This document shows positions 37,103-46,072 of a DNA stretch of 64,000 nt, piece after piece. The translations under genes and the position numbers were made by a program. Location of the stretch: positions 62,001-126,000 of the forward strand of contig DASZPH010000020.1 of NCBI GenBank assembly GCA_035550375.1, read 5' to 3'. This DNA is from DASSFG01 sp035550375 (GTDB lineage: Bacteria; Planctomycetota; Planctomycetia; Pirellulales; JAICIG01). The notes beneath the pieces were generated by a model. That model did not search any database. It had not been told where the DNA came from and saw only the letters and a program-made list of their open reading frames with translations. Position 1 is the stretch's first letter. Each line of letters begins with the position of its first letter.

Positions 37103-37942
37103 ATGAGTATTTTTTCGCGCGACCAGATCCTGGCCCGGCTGAGGGCCAAAATAAGGGAAGGAAAACCGATTGTCGGCGGGGGGGCGGGAACCGGCATCAG
37201 CGCCAAGATGTCGGAAGCCGGCGGGATCGACCTGCTCGTGATTTATAACTCTGGGCGGTTCCGTATGGGCGGCCGTGGGTCGCTCGCCGGCATGATGCCC
37301 TATGGCGACGCCAACGCCATCGTCATGGACATGGCCCGCGAAGTCCTGCCGGTGGTCAAGCACACTCCCGTCCTGGCCGGCGTCTGCGGCACCGATCCAT
37401 TTCGTGTAATGAAGCTCTTTTTGCGAGACGTAGCCCACGCCGGCTTTTCAGGCGTGCAGAACTTCCCGACGGTGGGGCTCTGCGACGGCACGTTCCGTGT
37501 CGGCCTGGAAGAGACCGGCATGGGCTTCGGCCTGGAGGTCGACATGATCCGCCTGGCCCACGAGATGAATCTGCTCACGACGCCGTACTGCTTCAATGCC
37601 GACGAGGCCCGCGCCATGGCCGAGGCCGGAGCGGACATTCTCATTCCCCACATGGGGCTGACGACCAAGGGGAACATCGGCGCAACGACGGCCCTGTCGC
37701 TCGATGACTCGGTGAAACAAGTGCAGGAGATGCACGACGCGGCCAAGCGGGTGAACGCCGAGATCCTGGTGCTCTGCCACGGCGGGCCGATTGCCGAACC
37801 GGCCGACGCCCAGTATATCCTCGATCGCACCGAAGGGATCGTCGGTTTCTATGGCGCCAGCAGCATGGAGCGGCTCCCCGTCGAACCGGCCATTGCCAAT
37901 CGCGTGCGTGAATTCACCGAGCTGCGCTTCGCTCGAAAATAG
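37103..37942 (+). CDS. Phosphoenolpyruvate hydrolase family protein (TIM barrel)
   Basis: A 279-aa TIM-barrel protein. Family features include GKPIVGGGAGTGISAKMSE near the N-terminus, DLLVIYNSGRFRMGGRGSLAG, VLAGVCGTDPF, GVQNFPTVGLCDG and ILIPHMGLTTKGNIGA. The family is annotated as phosphoenolpyruvate hydrolase-like or TIM-barrel signal-transduction protein and resembles the PEP mutase/isocitrate lyase superfamily in fold. The reaction is unproven. It is probably cytoplasmic. No neighbour explains it. Confidence 0.9.
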   Translation: MSIFSRDQILARLRAKIREGKPIVGGGAGTGISAKMSEAGGIDLLVIYNSGRFRMGGRGSLAGMMPYGDANAIVMDMAREVLPVVKHTPVLAGVCGTDPFRVMKLFLRDVAHAGFSGVQNFPTVGLCDGTFRVGLEETGMGFGLEVDMIRLAHEMNLLTTPYCFNADEARAMAEAGADILIPHMGLTTKGNIGATTALSLDDSVKQVQEMHDAAKRVNAEILVLCHGGPIAEPADAQYILDRTEGIVGFYGASSMERLPVEPAIANRVREFTELRFARK

Positions 37943-37960
37943 ACCTGCCGGTGACAGCAA

Positions 37961-38695
37961 TCAGGCCGTTTCCAGCACGGTTCGCCAGCGCTTTGGCACG
38001 CTGCGATATGCCGCTTCGTAGGTCTCTTCCAACGGAACGTTGACGTAGATTTCGGAGCTCAGAAAGAGAGGCATGGTCGCGAGGCGATCTCCGACGGCAA
38101 CCGGCTGAACGAAGGCCCGTGGAATCTCGCCGGCGTTATATGCTGCAAGCGTGAGCGGTTTGTCTCCCGGAATCTTGTACGACTCGTCGCCCAGCTCTGC
38201 CCAAATCGCCCCATGAACTCCTTCCGGATCGCGTGGGCCCGGTGGAAATAAGTCTACGACCAGCAAATGCCGCCCATCCTCGATGAGGCTGACCGCCTTC
38301 TCGATAAACCTTTGCCACGCCCGCCGCCCCGCCTTGTTTCCGGGCGACACGATCTCGATCACCGCAACAACCTGATCGTCGCTCGAATGGCGCACGACCA
38401 GTTGTTTGCGCTGAGCGGCGTAATGAGCGGCCTCCAGGGACGAGGTGATCTCAACCTGGGGTGGCGCGACGCTGAGGGCAATGCCCCCGTCCGTCGGTTC
38501 CGCTTCCATCCCCGCATCCTGCGTCTTAAGCGTCAGAACGTCGGTCGTTAGCTCGCCTGCCACTTGTTCAACCTGAGCGTAGTAGCCGGCCGGCAGCAAT
38601 CCGTCGTTGAGCCGAATCTTGATGAGCGGAATCCACGTGCAATGAAAGTCGTGAAATGTGCCCGCACTGACGCGAGTCCAGTCGTGAACGGGCAT
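37961..38695 (-). CDS. DUF4058 family protein
   Basis: About 244 aa, starting at MPVHDWTRVSAGTFHDFHC, the opening typical of this family; the frame has another Met three codons upstream (38704). The body has LLPAGYYAQVEQ, VEITSSLEAAHYAAQRKQLVVR, VVAVIEIVSPGNKAG and LLVVDLFPPGPRDPEGVH. The IEIVSPGNK segment has the look of a restriction-nuclease-like core (E-x-K). Members are common in cyanobacteria and planctomycetes with no known role. It is convergent with the PEP-hydrolase-like gene, 18 bp away. Confidence 0.88.
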   Translation of the reverse strand: MPVHDWTRVSAGTFHDFHCTWIPLIKIRLNDGLLPAGYYAQVEQVAGELTTDVLTLKTQDAGMEAEPTDGGIALSVAPPQVEITSSLEAAHYAAQRKQLVVRHSSDDQVVAVIEIVSPGNKAGRRAWQRFIEKAVSLIEDGRHLLVVDLFPPGPRDPEGVHGAIWAELGDESYKIPGDKPLTLAAYNAGEIPRAFVQPVAVGDRLATMPLFLSSEIYVNVPLEETYEAAYRSVPKRWRTVLETA

Positions 38696-38796
38696 GGAAG
38701 TCATCTCCGCAATCCGGCCATCGCCGCTGCACGGTCCTGCACTCGATTATATAAGCATCTCGGACGAGACTCCAAACAAGAGATCGGTTCCGAGCC

Positions 38797-40008
38797 TCAA
38801 CGGCGCGCCTCGCCGAACACTCCCGCGCGAAGAAGATCCTCGATCCTCTCGTTGGAATACTGAAGCCACTCGCGCAACACCTCTTCGGTGTGTTCGCCAA
38901 GTTCGGGGGCGGCCGGGGCCTTGCGAGGCGGCTCGTCACGCCAGTGGATCGCGGAAGCCAACATACGGTAGCTGCGCCCGGCCGAATCGACCGCGTCCAG
39001 CACCATCTCGCGGGCGGCGACCTGGGGAGAAACCAGCACGTCGTCCAACGCCAAGACGGGCGAGTGCGGCACCTCGACCGCCGTCAAAAGCTCCTGCCAG
39101 GCCGCGGTCGTCCGCTCGGAGAAGATGCGCTGGAGCTGCGGAATCAGGATTTCCCGGTGCTCGACCCGGGCAGGGTTGGTGGCGAAGCGGTCGTCGGTCG
39201 TCCATTCGTCGTGGCCGATGGCGTGGCAAAATCGCTGCCATTGCCGGTCGGCGCCCACGGCCAGCACGAGGTGACCGTCGGCCGTGGCGAAGGCCTCGTA
39301 GGGGACGATCTGCGGGTGAGCGTTCCCCCACCGGCGCGGCCGCTGGCCCGTAATCAGGGCCCCTTGAGCAACGTTCACCAGGCTGGCCAGCGTGCAGTCG
39401 GCCAGCGCCAGGTCGAAGCTTAGGCCGTGGCGGCCCTTCCCGCGGGCGTACAACCCGGCCAGAACGCTTGCCGCGGCATACAGGCCGGTGACGACGTCCG
39501 TGATGGCAACACCGACTTTCATGGGCATTCCGTCCGGCTCGCCCGTGATCGACATGACGCCGGCGCTGGCCTGCATCATCAGGTCGTAACCGGGCACGGC
39601 GGCCAGCGGCCCGGTGCGGCCGTAGCCCGAAATCGAGCAGGTGACGAGGGAGTCGTTGAGTTGACGCAGCCGTTCGGGCTCAAGCCCCAGCCGCGCGAGC
39701 GAATCCGGCAGGAAATTCTCCACCAACACGTCGGCAGATCGCACCAGGTCATCCACGGTCTGGCGAGCCGCCGGATGGCCCAGATCGATCGCGAGCGAAC
39801 GCTTGCCCCGATTGCAGGACACGAAATAGCCGCTGGGGCCGTCGTCGGGAACGAAGGGAGGACCCCACTGTCGCGTGTCGTCGCCGATTGCGGGTCGCTC
39901 GACCTTGACCACGTCGGCCCCGAGGTCCGCCAGAAGCTGCGTGCACACCGGCCCGGCCAGCACACGGGACAAATCGAGCACCTTGAGACCTTCGAGCGGA
40001 TAGTTCAT
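38797..40008 (-). CDS. CaiB/BaiF class III CoA transferase
   Basis: About 403 aa from MNYPLEGLKVLDLSRVLAGP; twelve extra upstream codons are open but unconserved. Features of class III CoA-transferases are QLLADLGADVVKVERP, CNRGKRSLAIDL, LVENFLPD, the catalytic Asp in PGYDLMMQASAG (Asp142), and GRTGPLA before it. These enzymes move CoA between carboxylic acids (for example formyl-CoA:oxalate, carnitine, succinyl-CoA). The donor and acceptor cannot be fixed. It is single-gene and divergent from the 78-aa/aroB pair. Confidence 0.93.
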   Translation of the reverse strand: MNYPLEGLKVLDLSRVLAGPVCTQLLADLGADVVKVERPAIGDDTRQWGPPFVPDDGPSGYFVSCNRGKRSLAIDLGHPAARQTVDDLVRSADVLVENFLPDSLARLGLEPERLRQLNDSLVTCSISGYGRTGPLAAVPGYDLMMQASAGVMSITGEPDGMPMKVGVAITDVVTGLYAAASVLAGLYARGKGRHGLSFDLALADCTLASLVNVAQGALITGQRPRRWGNAHPQIVPYEAFATADGHLVLAVGADRQWQRFCHAIGHDEWTTDDRFATNPARVEHREILIPQLQRIFSERTTAAWQELLTAVEVPHSPVLALDDVLVSPQVAAREMVLDAVDSAGRSYRMLASAIHWRDEPPRKAPAAPELGEHTEEVLREWLQYSNERIEDLLRAGVFGEARR

Positions 40009-40170
40009 AGTAGGGCCAAAGTACGGGACACAAGATAGCAACAAGGTGAATGAAACAGCCGCCGAAAATCAAGGACGGCGAGCCGGAGGGCGGCTTTCCC
40101 GGCTGTCCAGGTCGGTCGTGACGGGCTAGGAAGCCCATCCTCCTGATCACCCAAACAACCGATAAGGAAT

Positions 40171-40407
40171 ATGGCCAACGCATTTGATCCCTACCGTGAA
40201 GCGCTCGTCGTCGAGACGCAGACCATCTGGCCCGACGAATACACGGGTTGGGACGAAGCCGAGCGCGAACGGATCGCTGAGCAGCTTCACGCCGAGCCGC
40301 AGGCGGCCGGGGAGATGGACTATCTGCGGTTGCACACCGGCTTCTGCCGCCAGATCACCGTCACGCCGTCCGACCTGGAACGCCTCGGCAAATCGCAACC
40401 CGCCTAG
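40171..40407 (+). CDS. 78-aa conserved-looking small protein upstream of aroB
   Basis: A 78-residue acidic cytoplasmic protein (MANAFDPYREALVVETQTIW ... CRQITVTPSDLERLG). AAGGA lies 4-5 nt before the ATG. The gene ends 9 bp before the aroB start, so the two are almost certainly co-transcribed. No domain is recognised. Codon use and spacing argue that it is real. A link to the shikimate pathway is only suggested by position. Confidence 0.75.
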   Translation: MANAFDPYREALVVETQTIWPDEYTGWDEAERERIAEQLHAEPQAAGEMDYLRLHTGFCRQITVTPSDLERLGKSQPA

Positions 40408-40416
40408 GCCGGCCAA

Positions 40417-41511
40417 GTGAACGAGCCATTTTCAGAGGTGTCTCAGGTCTTCGTGCCGCTGGGAGATCGCAGCTACACGATCGAGATCGGCACGGACAAT
40501 CTCCCCCGTCTGGCGTCGCTTTTCACCGACCGAGGGGCGACGCACGTCGTGGTGATCACCGACGAACACGTCGAAGACCCGCACGCCTCGACCGTCGCCG
40601 CCGCGCTAGCCGAAGAGCACCTCGACGTCGATCTTGTCGTGGTCGAATCGGGCGAGACGAGCAAATCGGTGGAGACGGCCCACGAGCTTTGGGAGAAGTT
40701 GCTCGACTTGGGGGCCGACCGGAAGACGTTCGTGGCGGCCGTGGGGGGGGGCGTGATCGGCGACCTGGCCGGATTCGTGGCGGCCACGTTCGCGCGGGGG
40801 CTGGGGCTGGTGCAGGTGCCGACGACGCTCCTGGCCCAAGTCGACAGCTCGGTGGGGGGAAAAGTAGGGGTGAACCTCCCCGGCGCCAAGAACATGGTCG
40901 GCGCCTTCTGGCAGCCGGCAGCCGTGCTCATCGACACCGACGTGCTGGCGACACTTCCCGACCGCGAGTATCGGGCCGGCCTGGCGGAAGTCGTCAAATA
41001 CGGCGTCATTCTCGACGCCGATTTTTTCCGGTGGATGGAGTCGCACGCCGCCCAGTTGAGCCGCCGCGACCCGCCGACCCTGCGTCGTGCGATCGCCAGG
41101 TCGTGCGAGCTCAAGGCTTGGGTCGTGGGCCAGGACGAGCGCGAGCTGACTGGGCTGCGAGCCGTGCTCAACTACGGGCACACGTTCTGCCATGCTTTCG
41201 AGGCGCTGACGGGATACTCGCAGATCTTGCACGGAGAGGGAGTGGCGATGGGAATGCTCTGCGCCTCGCGGCTGGCCGAGCGTCTGGGAAGGATCGACGA
41301 GTCGGTTACGCGCCGGCAGCAGCAATTGCTGGAGACGCTCGGATTGCCGGTTGAGCCGCCACGCATCGACCCCGAAAAGGTCATCCGAGCGATGTCTCGC
41401 GATAAGAAGGTCGAGCACGGACGGCTGCGATTCGTGCTTCCATCTCGGCTGGGCCACGTGGAGTTGGTCGGCAACGTGCCGGCCGACCTGGTTCGCGAGG
41501 CGCTCGCCTAG
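40417..41511 (+). CDS. aroB: 3-dehydroquinate synthase
   Basis: A 364-aa enzyme, GTG start. It converts DAHP to 3-dehydroquinate, step two of the shikimate pathway, using NAD and zinc. Motifs are VAAVGGGVIGDLAGFVAATF (NAD-binding), VPTTLLAQVDSSVGGKVGVN, the zinc ligands in LAEVVKYG (Glu), NYGHTFCHAFE (His) and LHGEGVAMGM (His), and the C-terminal DKKVEHGRLRFVLP. The length is normal. It is preceded by the 78-aa gene with a 9-bp gap and convergent with the rhomboid gene. Confidence 0.97.
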   Translation: MNEPFSEVSQVFVPLGDRSYTIEIGTDNLPRLASLFTDRGATHVVVITDEHVEDPHASTVAAALAEEHLDVDLVVVESGETSKSVETAHELWEKLLDLGADRKTFVAAVGGGVIGDLAGFVAATFARGLGLVQVPTTLLAQVDSSVGGKVGVNLPGAKNMVGAFWQPAAVLIDTDVLATLPDREYRAGLAEVVKYGVILDADFFRWMESHAAQLSRRDPPTLRRAIARSCELKAWVVGQDERELTGLRAVLNYGHTFCHAFEALTGYSQILHGEGVAMGMLCASRLAERLGRIDESVTRRQQQLLETLGLPVEPPRIDPEKVIRAMSRDKKVEHGRLRFVLPSRLGHVELVGNVPADLVREALA

Positions 41512-41519
41512 CGCAAGCT

Positions 41520-42356
41520 CTACCGGCGGCGTTGTTGATAGCGCCGACTGGCGTCTTCCAACGTGCGGCGTTCTTGGGCGGTGAGGCTCGCCTCGCCTTC
41601 GCGAGAGATTTTTTCGAGGATGCGGTCGACCTGGTCGCTGAGAGTCGTCTCGCGATCCGGCTGATGCACCCGCAGCTTCGGCCGGGGCTTGAGGGCGCCC
41701 AGCGAAAATCGGCTCGGTATCCAGCGGCCAAGGTTCCAACCGGTGTAGTAGTAAATCGCACCAAACGCGGCGCCGGCAAGATGCGCCTCATGGGCCACGT
41801 TATCTCCGCGGTGGCTGACGCCAAACAGATCTTGCGCGATGAAGATCGTGCCCCAAACCCAGGCCGGCAAGCAAAAAATCCCCCACATGCAAAGCTGGCG
41901 ATTGGGGTAATGCAAAATATAGAGCACGGTGACGCCGACCACGGCGCCCGAGGCGCCGTACATCGCGCTTGCTTCTCGCACCGTGTTGGCCGCCAGGACC
42001 CACACCAAGGAGCTGACGACGATCATCGTCAGATAGATGCGCAGAAACTCTTTGCGGCCGTAGACGATCTCGACGTCGGTGCCGAACATCCAGAGACCGA
42101 ACATGTTCCAGAAAAGGTGCCAGAAGTTGCCGTGAGCGAAACCCGCGGTTACGAGCTGCCACAGATTCCACGGCTCACGCAGAACTTCCCGTTTCACGGC
42201 CAGGAAGTCGCTCAGCGAATGATCTTCCAGGAAGGCGTCGATCACAAACACGCCGACGTTGATCAAGATCAGCGTCGTGACCATCGAGCGCTGCGCGCCC
42301 AGAAAGAAGCCTGGCTGATTGTCGTCGCGAATGTAGTCTCGGTCGTAGAGGCCCAT
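41520..42356 (-). CDS. Rhomboid family intramembrane serine protease
   Basis: About 278 aa from the Met at 42356. Six hydrophobic segments lie between about 25 and 215. The catalytic serine is in YGASGAVVG (Ser136) and the partner His in VAHEAHLAG (His192 by family position). NMFGLWMFG and HGNFWHLFWNM match the rhomboid loop-1 region. The cytoplasmic C-terminus of about 65 residues is charged and resembles a coiled segment (EKISREGEASLTAQERRTLED). Substrates are unknown. It ends 8 bp from the aroB stop (convergent). Confidence 0.92.
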   Translation of the reverse strand: MGLYDRDYIRDDNQPGFFLGAQRSMVTTLILINVGVFVIDAFLEDHSLSDFLAVKREVLREPWNLWQLVTAGFAHGNFWHLFWNMFGLWMFGTDVEIVYGRKEFLRIYLTMIVVSSLVWVLAANTVREASAMYGASGAVVGVTVLYILHYPNRQLCMWGIFCLPAWVWGTIFIAQDLFGVSHRGDNVAHEAHLAGAAFGAIYYYTGWNLGRWIPSRFSLGALKPRPKLRVHQPDRETTLSDQVDRILEKISREGEASLTAQERRTLEDASRRYQQRRR

Positions 42357-42372
42357 AGAAGGCGGAGCGTCC

Positions 42373-43461
42373 TTACTCGCCCGTATAAGGGGCAGCCGAG
42401 GCCGACGCCTCACGCTCGATCAATTCGTTCAAGCGCCGCGCCGCGCCGAGTTGCATTTCCGTCCACTGAGCCAACAGGCGTTTATTAAGCGCCAGCGTCT
42501 GCTTTACTTTTTTGACGACGGCATCGAGATTCTGCTTCAGGTTGTCACGGTGAGCGGCGATGATAGCCAGCTCTTCTTTGGCTTCGGCCAACTCGCTCTT
42601 GAGTGTCTGGTCGATGTGCGTCTGCCTGATCTGGACCTCTTTTTCGGTGTCGGCTTGCAGCTTCTCGGCGATGGTCTTGTCGGTCTTAGCCGCCGCAATC
42701 TGATCGCGCAGCTCAGCGATTTGACCGTTCAGCTCGTGAAAGTGGACTCCGTAATCACGGAGTTGCCGCTCGTATTTCCCCTTGACGACCTGCTCGGCCG
42801 GGTCGCCTGCCTGGGTGTCGTTGCCATCGCGGAGGAACTCCTCCAATGTCGCTGGTGGCACCCCAGGCATGGCCTGAGCGAGTTCGGCTTGGTTCTTACC
42901 GCGAAAGACGTCTCGGCGATCGGTGGGGAGTTTTTCGTAGAGGCTCCACGGCACTCGGGTGGCCCTGATGCGCTCCGCTTGCTGCTGCAAAAGCTTCGGA
43001 ATCGGCGGCGGCATCGTCGGAGCCAAAGAGACCTGCTTCTCCGTCAGTCCGGTGATCTTGTATTCGCCCATGTAGTGCCCCGTCTCCCCCTCCTCGAACA
43101 GATAGAGCACCATTTTGTCGTTGATCAGGTGCGGATCGGGAAAGGGAACCTCGACGACAAGCTGCAGCGTGGTCGGATCGGCATTCTTTACCACGCAACC
43201 TCGCCAGACCTTGCCTCGGCCGGCCATCAAATCGTGCAACTTGACGTCGAGCTGGCCGAGACTGGCTAGGGGCGGTGTGGCCGACTCGTTCCCTTCCTCG
43301 AACTGCCCGGCCTCCTTCCGCAGTCGCTCCAGCGGTGCATCGTAACTTTTCGCGGCCTCCCGCCACGCTCGGTTCGAGGCCAGCGTTCGCATGGCCAAGA
43401 AAAACAGCACGGGCGACGCGACCAAGATCAACCCGGCCAGAACTTTGCTCCAGATGCTCAT
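42373..43461 (-). CDS. Membrane-anchored coiled-coil protein of unknown function
   Basis: About 362 aa starting MSIWSKVLAGLILVASPVLFF (one N-terminal membrane segment, 5-27). The middle (about 70-160) is a predicted beta domain (KVWRGCVVKNADPTTLQLVVE, DKMVLYLFEEGETGHYMGEY). Residues about 235-340 form a long coiled coil rich in Gln, Glu and Lys (ELNGQIAELRDQIAAAKTD, ELAEAKEELAIIAAHRDNLK). The protein probably spans the periplasm or lies along the inner membrane. No family name is known. It ends 16 bp before the rhomboid start, so the two may form an operon. Confidence 0.75.
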   Translation of the reverse strand: MSIWSKVLAGLILVASPVLFFLAMRTLASNRAWREAAKSYDAPLERLRKEAGQFEEGNESATPPLASLGQLDVKLHDLMAGRGKVWRGCVVKNADPTTLQLVVEVPFPDPHLINDKMVLYLFEEGETGHYMGEYKITGLTEKQVSLAPTMPPPIPKLLQQQAERIRATRVPWSLYEKLPTDRRDVFRGKNQAELAQAMPGVPPATLEEFLRDGNDTQAGDPAEQVVKGKYERQLRDYGVHFHELNGQIAELRDQIAAAKTDKTIAEKLQADTEKEVQIRQTHIDQTLKSELAEAKEELAIIAAHRDNLKQNLDAVVKKVKQTLALNKRLLAQWTEMQLGAARRLNELIEREASASAAPYTGE

Positions 43462-44263
43462 AAGACCCGCCGCACAGAAACCTTTGGAAAATCGCCGCTT
43501 ACGTCGATGATAGGCAGCCGTTTGAGCACTGTCAATCAACGGCCGAGCGGCAAAGACTCGCGGCCAAGATCACGGAATGAAGGCCCCGTAAGGGCGAGCA
43601 GTTTCGTCTTCTCGTCTTGAGTGGGCCGCTTCGGGTTGGCGGTGTTCGTCGCCTGCCACCCTTGTGCCACCCCGATGTCCAAATCACGAACGAGAAGAGG
43701 TCGGCCACCGTAGGGAAATTAGTTGCCGCGGCCTGGCAGTTTGCCCTTTAATAGAGGGTGATTTGATGCCTGGAAAAGTCGGTTGGCGGCACTGGACGCT
43801 CCGCTCGCGGTGCGTAAGATTCCAGTTGAGTCAGACACCTGAAGTGTCTGTTTCCGATTTGTCAAGAGGTTGAGCTCGTGAGTGAAGATGACTCGTCGGC
43901 GTAGCGTCGCCTTCGATTGAAGGGGGACGCTCGCTTTTGACTTTCCCGCACGAAGCGCTCGCATGACCAGGGATTGTTAAAACAGAGAACTTAGGTTGAC
44001 TTGTGTGACCCCGCATTCCTTGTCTCTAGGCAATCTTTTGCCAAATGGCTGGGGACGGGAAAAAGTTGCCCTTTGAGTGTTAGAATTTGATGGATTTTTC
44101 CCTGGGTCCCGTGGATAATTGTCGGACTTGGGTTCGTGCTGACTCATGACGCCGTGCTTCACTAGCAGGAGGCCATGCCCACCTCGCCTCTGCGACTCGG
44201 CCCTGTTGGGCAGCATGCAGGATGACCCGCATCTGGTCCGGCCCGCCCATTGGCTCACCATGT
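43462..44263. other. Long intergenic region upstream of the sigma factor gene
   Basis: About 800 bp with no convincing gene; short frames on both strands lack domains and RBS. The sequence becomes AT-richer after 43860. A small perfect hairpin (CAGACAC/GTGTCTG, 43832-43850, 5-nt loop) is followed by TTT. Two TTGACT boxes (about 43939 and 43997) and a TAGAAT (44080) hint at promoters but do not pair with good spacing. A long sigma-gene leader is plausible. Confidence 0.5.
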
Positions 44264-44268
44264 AGGAG
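44264..44268 (+). promoter_or_regulatory. Shine-Dalgarno site fixing a TTG start of the sigma factor
   Basis: AGGAG followed by 8 nt and TTG at 44277. No ATG is in frame near the start, so this site decides the start over the TTG at 44250. Confidence 0.6.
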
Positions 44269-44276
44269 TTGTTGAA

Positions 44277-45839
44277 TTGTACGACGCGCTATTGGACGAA
44301 TTGGAAGACGAAGGGGCTCCCAGCCCAGACGAAGCAGTCGATCTTGCGGACAAAGAAGACGTCGTCGACGAGGATGATGATCTGCGCGATGACGTGGCAG
44401 AGGTGGACGTCGATGCAGACGCGGAACTGCAATCCGATGAGATGCTTTTGCCGGGCGAAGACGCCGAGTCGTGGTCGGACGACCCGGTGCGCATGTATCT
44501 GACCCAGATGGGCGAGATCCCTCTGCTGACGCGCAAGGAGGAGATCGCCCTGGCGAAGGAGATCGAAATCACGCGGGCCCGGTTTCGCCGCAAGCTGCTC
44601 GAATGCGATTACGTGATTCGAGACGCGGTGAAGGTGCTCCGTCGCGTTCATTCGGGCGAGCTGCCCTTCGATCGCACGGTGCAGGTGTCGGTGACGGATC
44701 GGCTGGAAAAAGAGCAGATTCTGGGGCGTTTTCCGCACAATTTGCGTACGCTCGACACGCTGCTCGGCCGGAATCGGCGCGACTATTATATGGCGTTCAG
44801 CCATCAGCGCAAGATGTCGGACCGGCAGCATGCCTGGCGCCGCCTGGGACGCCGCCGCCTGCGTGCGGTGCGCCTCGTGGAGGAACTCGGACTGCGCACC
44901 CAACGCATCGAATCGAAGATCAAGACGCTGGAGGAATTCAGCCGCCGCGTCGACGAGTTGCGGCAGAAGATTGTCTCCCACAAGGCGGGCAAGGGTTCGC
45001 CAGACGAGCGGGCCGCTTGGGTTGCGGAGTTTCGCAACATCTTGCGGGCCACGCAAGAGACGCCCACCAGTCTCCGACGCCGCGTGCAGTGCTTGCGGCA
45101 GATTTATGCCCAGTATCAGCGGGCCAAGCGGGGCCTTTCCGAGGGGAACTTACGCCTCGTTGTCTCGATCGCCAAGAAATATCGCAACCGCGGGCTGAGC
45201 TTTCTGGATCTCATCCAGGAGGGGAACGCGGGGCTGATGCGGGCCGTCGACAAATTCGAGTATCGCCGCGGCTTCAAGTTCTGCACCTACGCCACCTGGT
45301 GGATACGGCAGGCGATCACGCGCGCCGTGGCAGACCAGAGCCGCACGATCCGCATCCCGGTGCACATGGTCGAAACGATGTCCAAGGTGCGAAATGTCTC
45401 GCGCCAGTTGCTGCAAGAACTCGGTCGCGAGCCGACGATCGAAGAGACGGCCCGCGCGGCCGGCACCGCCATCGACGAGGCACGCCGTGTGCTGGCGATG
45501 AGCCGCTATCCGATCAGCCTCGACCGGCCCGTCGGCAACAGCGAAGATAGCCACTTTGGCGATCTTCTGCCGGATGCGGGGGCGGAGAGCCCGGCCATTG
45601 GGGCGGCCCAGGAGATGCTCCGCGGCCGGATCAATAAGGTGCTCAAGACGCTCAGCTATCGCGAGCGTGAGATCATCAAGCTTCGGTACGGGTTGGGTGA
45701 CGGCTACAGCTACACCCTGGAAGAAGTCGGCCACATCTTCAAGGTGACGCGCGAGCGTATCCGGCAGATCGAGGCCAAGGCCGTTCGCAAGTTGCAGCAA
45801 CCGAGCCGCAGCCAGGAGCTGGCCGGGTTTCTCGACTAG
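44277..45839 (+). CDS. rpoD: Primary-type RNA polymerase sigma-70 factor
   Basis: About 520 aa. An acidic N-terminal part (about 1-65, rich in Asp and Glu) is a short region 1.1-like segment. Region 1.2 is DDPVRMYLTQMGEIPLLTRKE (about 67-87). A long charged non-conserved stretch (about 100-270) follows. Region 2 begins near 289: NLRLVVSIAKKYRNRG, LIQEGNAGLMRAVDKFEYRR, FCTYATWWIRQAITRA. Region 3 is RIPVHMVETMSKV, and region 4 near 458 has LSYREREIIKLRYGL and VTRERIRQIEAKAVRKL. This is the layout of the housekeeping sigma factor. It is single-gene with its own terminator. Confidence 0.92.
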   Translation: MYDALLDELEDEGAPSPDEAVDLADKEDVVDEDDDLRDDVAEVDVDADAELQSDEMLLPGEDAESWSDDPVRMYLTQMGEIPLLTRKEEIALAKEIEITRARFRRKLLECDYVIRDAVKVLRRVHSGELPFDRTVQVSVTDRLEKEQILGRFPHNLRTLDTLLGRNRRDYYMAFSHQRKMSDRQHAWRRLGRRRLRAVRLVEELGLRTQRIESKIKTLEEFSRRVDELRQKIVSHKAGKGSPDERAAWVAEFRNILRATQETPTSLRRRVQCLRQIYAQYQRAKRGLSEGNLRLVVSIAKKYRNRGLSFLDLIQEGNAGLMRAVDKFEYRRGFKFCTYATWWIRQAITRAVADQSRTIRIPVHMVETMSKVRNVSRQLLQELGREPTIEETARAAGTAIDEARRVLAMSRYPISLDRPVGNSEDSHFGDLLPDAGAESPAIGAAQEMLRGRINKVLKTLSYREREIIKLRYGLGDGYSYTLEEVGHIFKVTRERIRQIEAKAVRKLQQPSRSQELAGFLD

Positions 45840-45869
45840 GCACAAGCTGCTTCGGAAAAGCCCTCTTTC

Positions 45870-45902
45870 AGCCGGGTGAACCCTCACCCGGCTATTTTTT
45901 TT
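45870..45902 (+). terminator. Rho-independent terminator of the sigma factor gene
   Basis: AGCCGGGTGA (45870-45879) pairs perfectly with TCACCCGGCT (45884-45893), with a 4-nt loop, followed by A and eight T (45894-45902). It lies 30 bp after the stop codon. Confidence 0.93.
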
Positions 45903-46072
45903 GCCACTCCTTCAGCCGGGTGGCGCAGCGCCGAACCCTTGCAAACCAGATCGAAATCCGTATCTTGCAGAATGCACGCTGGCGCGCTGCCACTGCTGAG
46001 CACTGGCGGCATCGAAATCGCCGCCGCGGCTGGTTCTTCAGACTAAATACGTTCCAGTTTGAGCCGTGGTAG

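Noticed and set aside
43939..44085. TTGACT and TAGAAT boxes upstream of the sigma gene
   Set aside because: No pair has a 16-18 bp spacing, so a promoter cannot be called.
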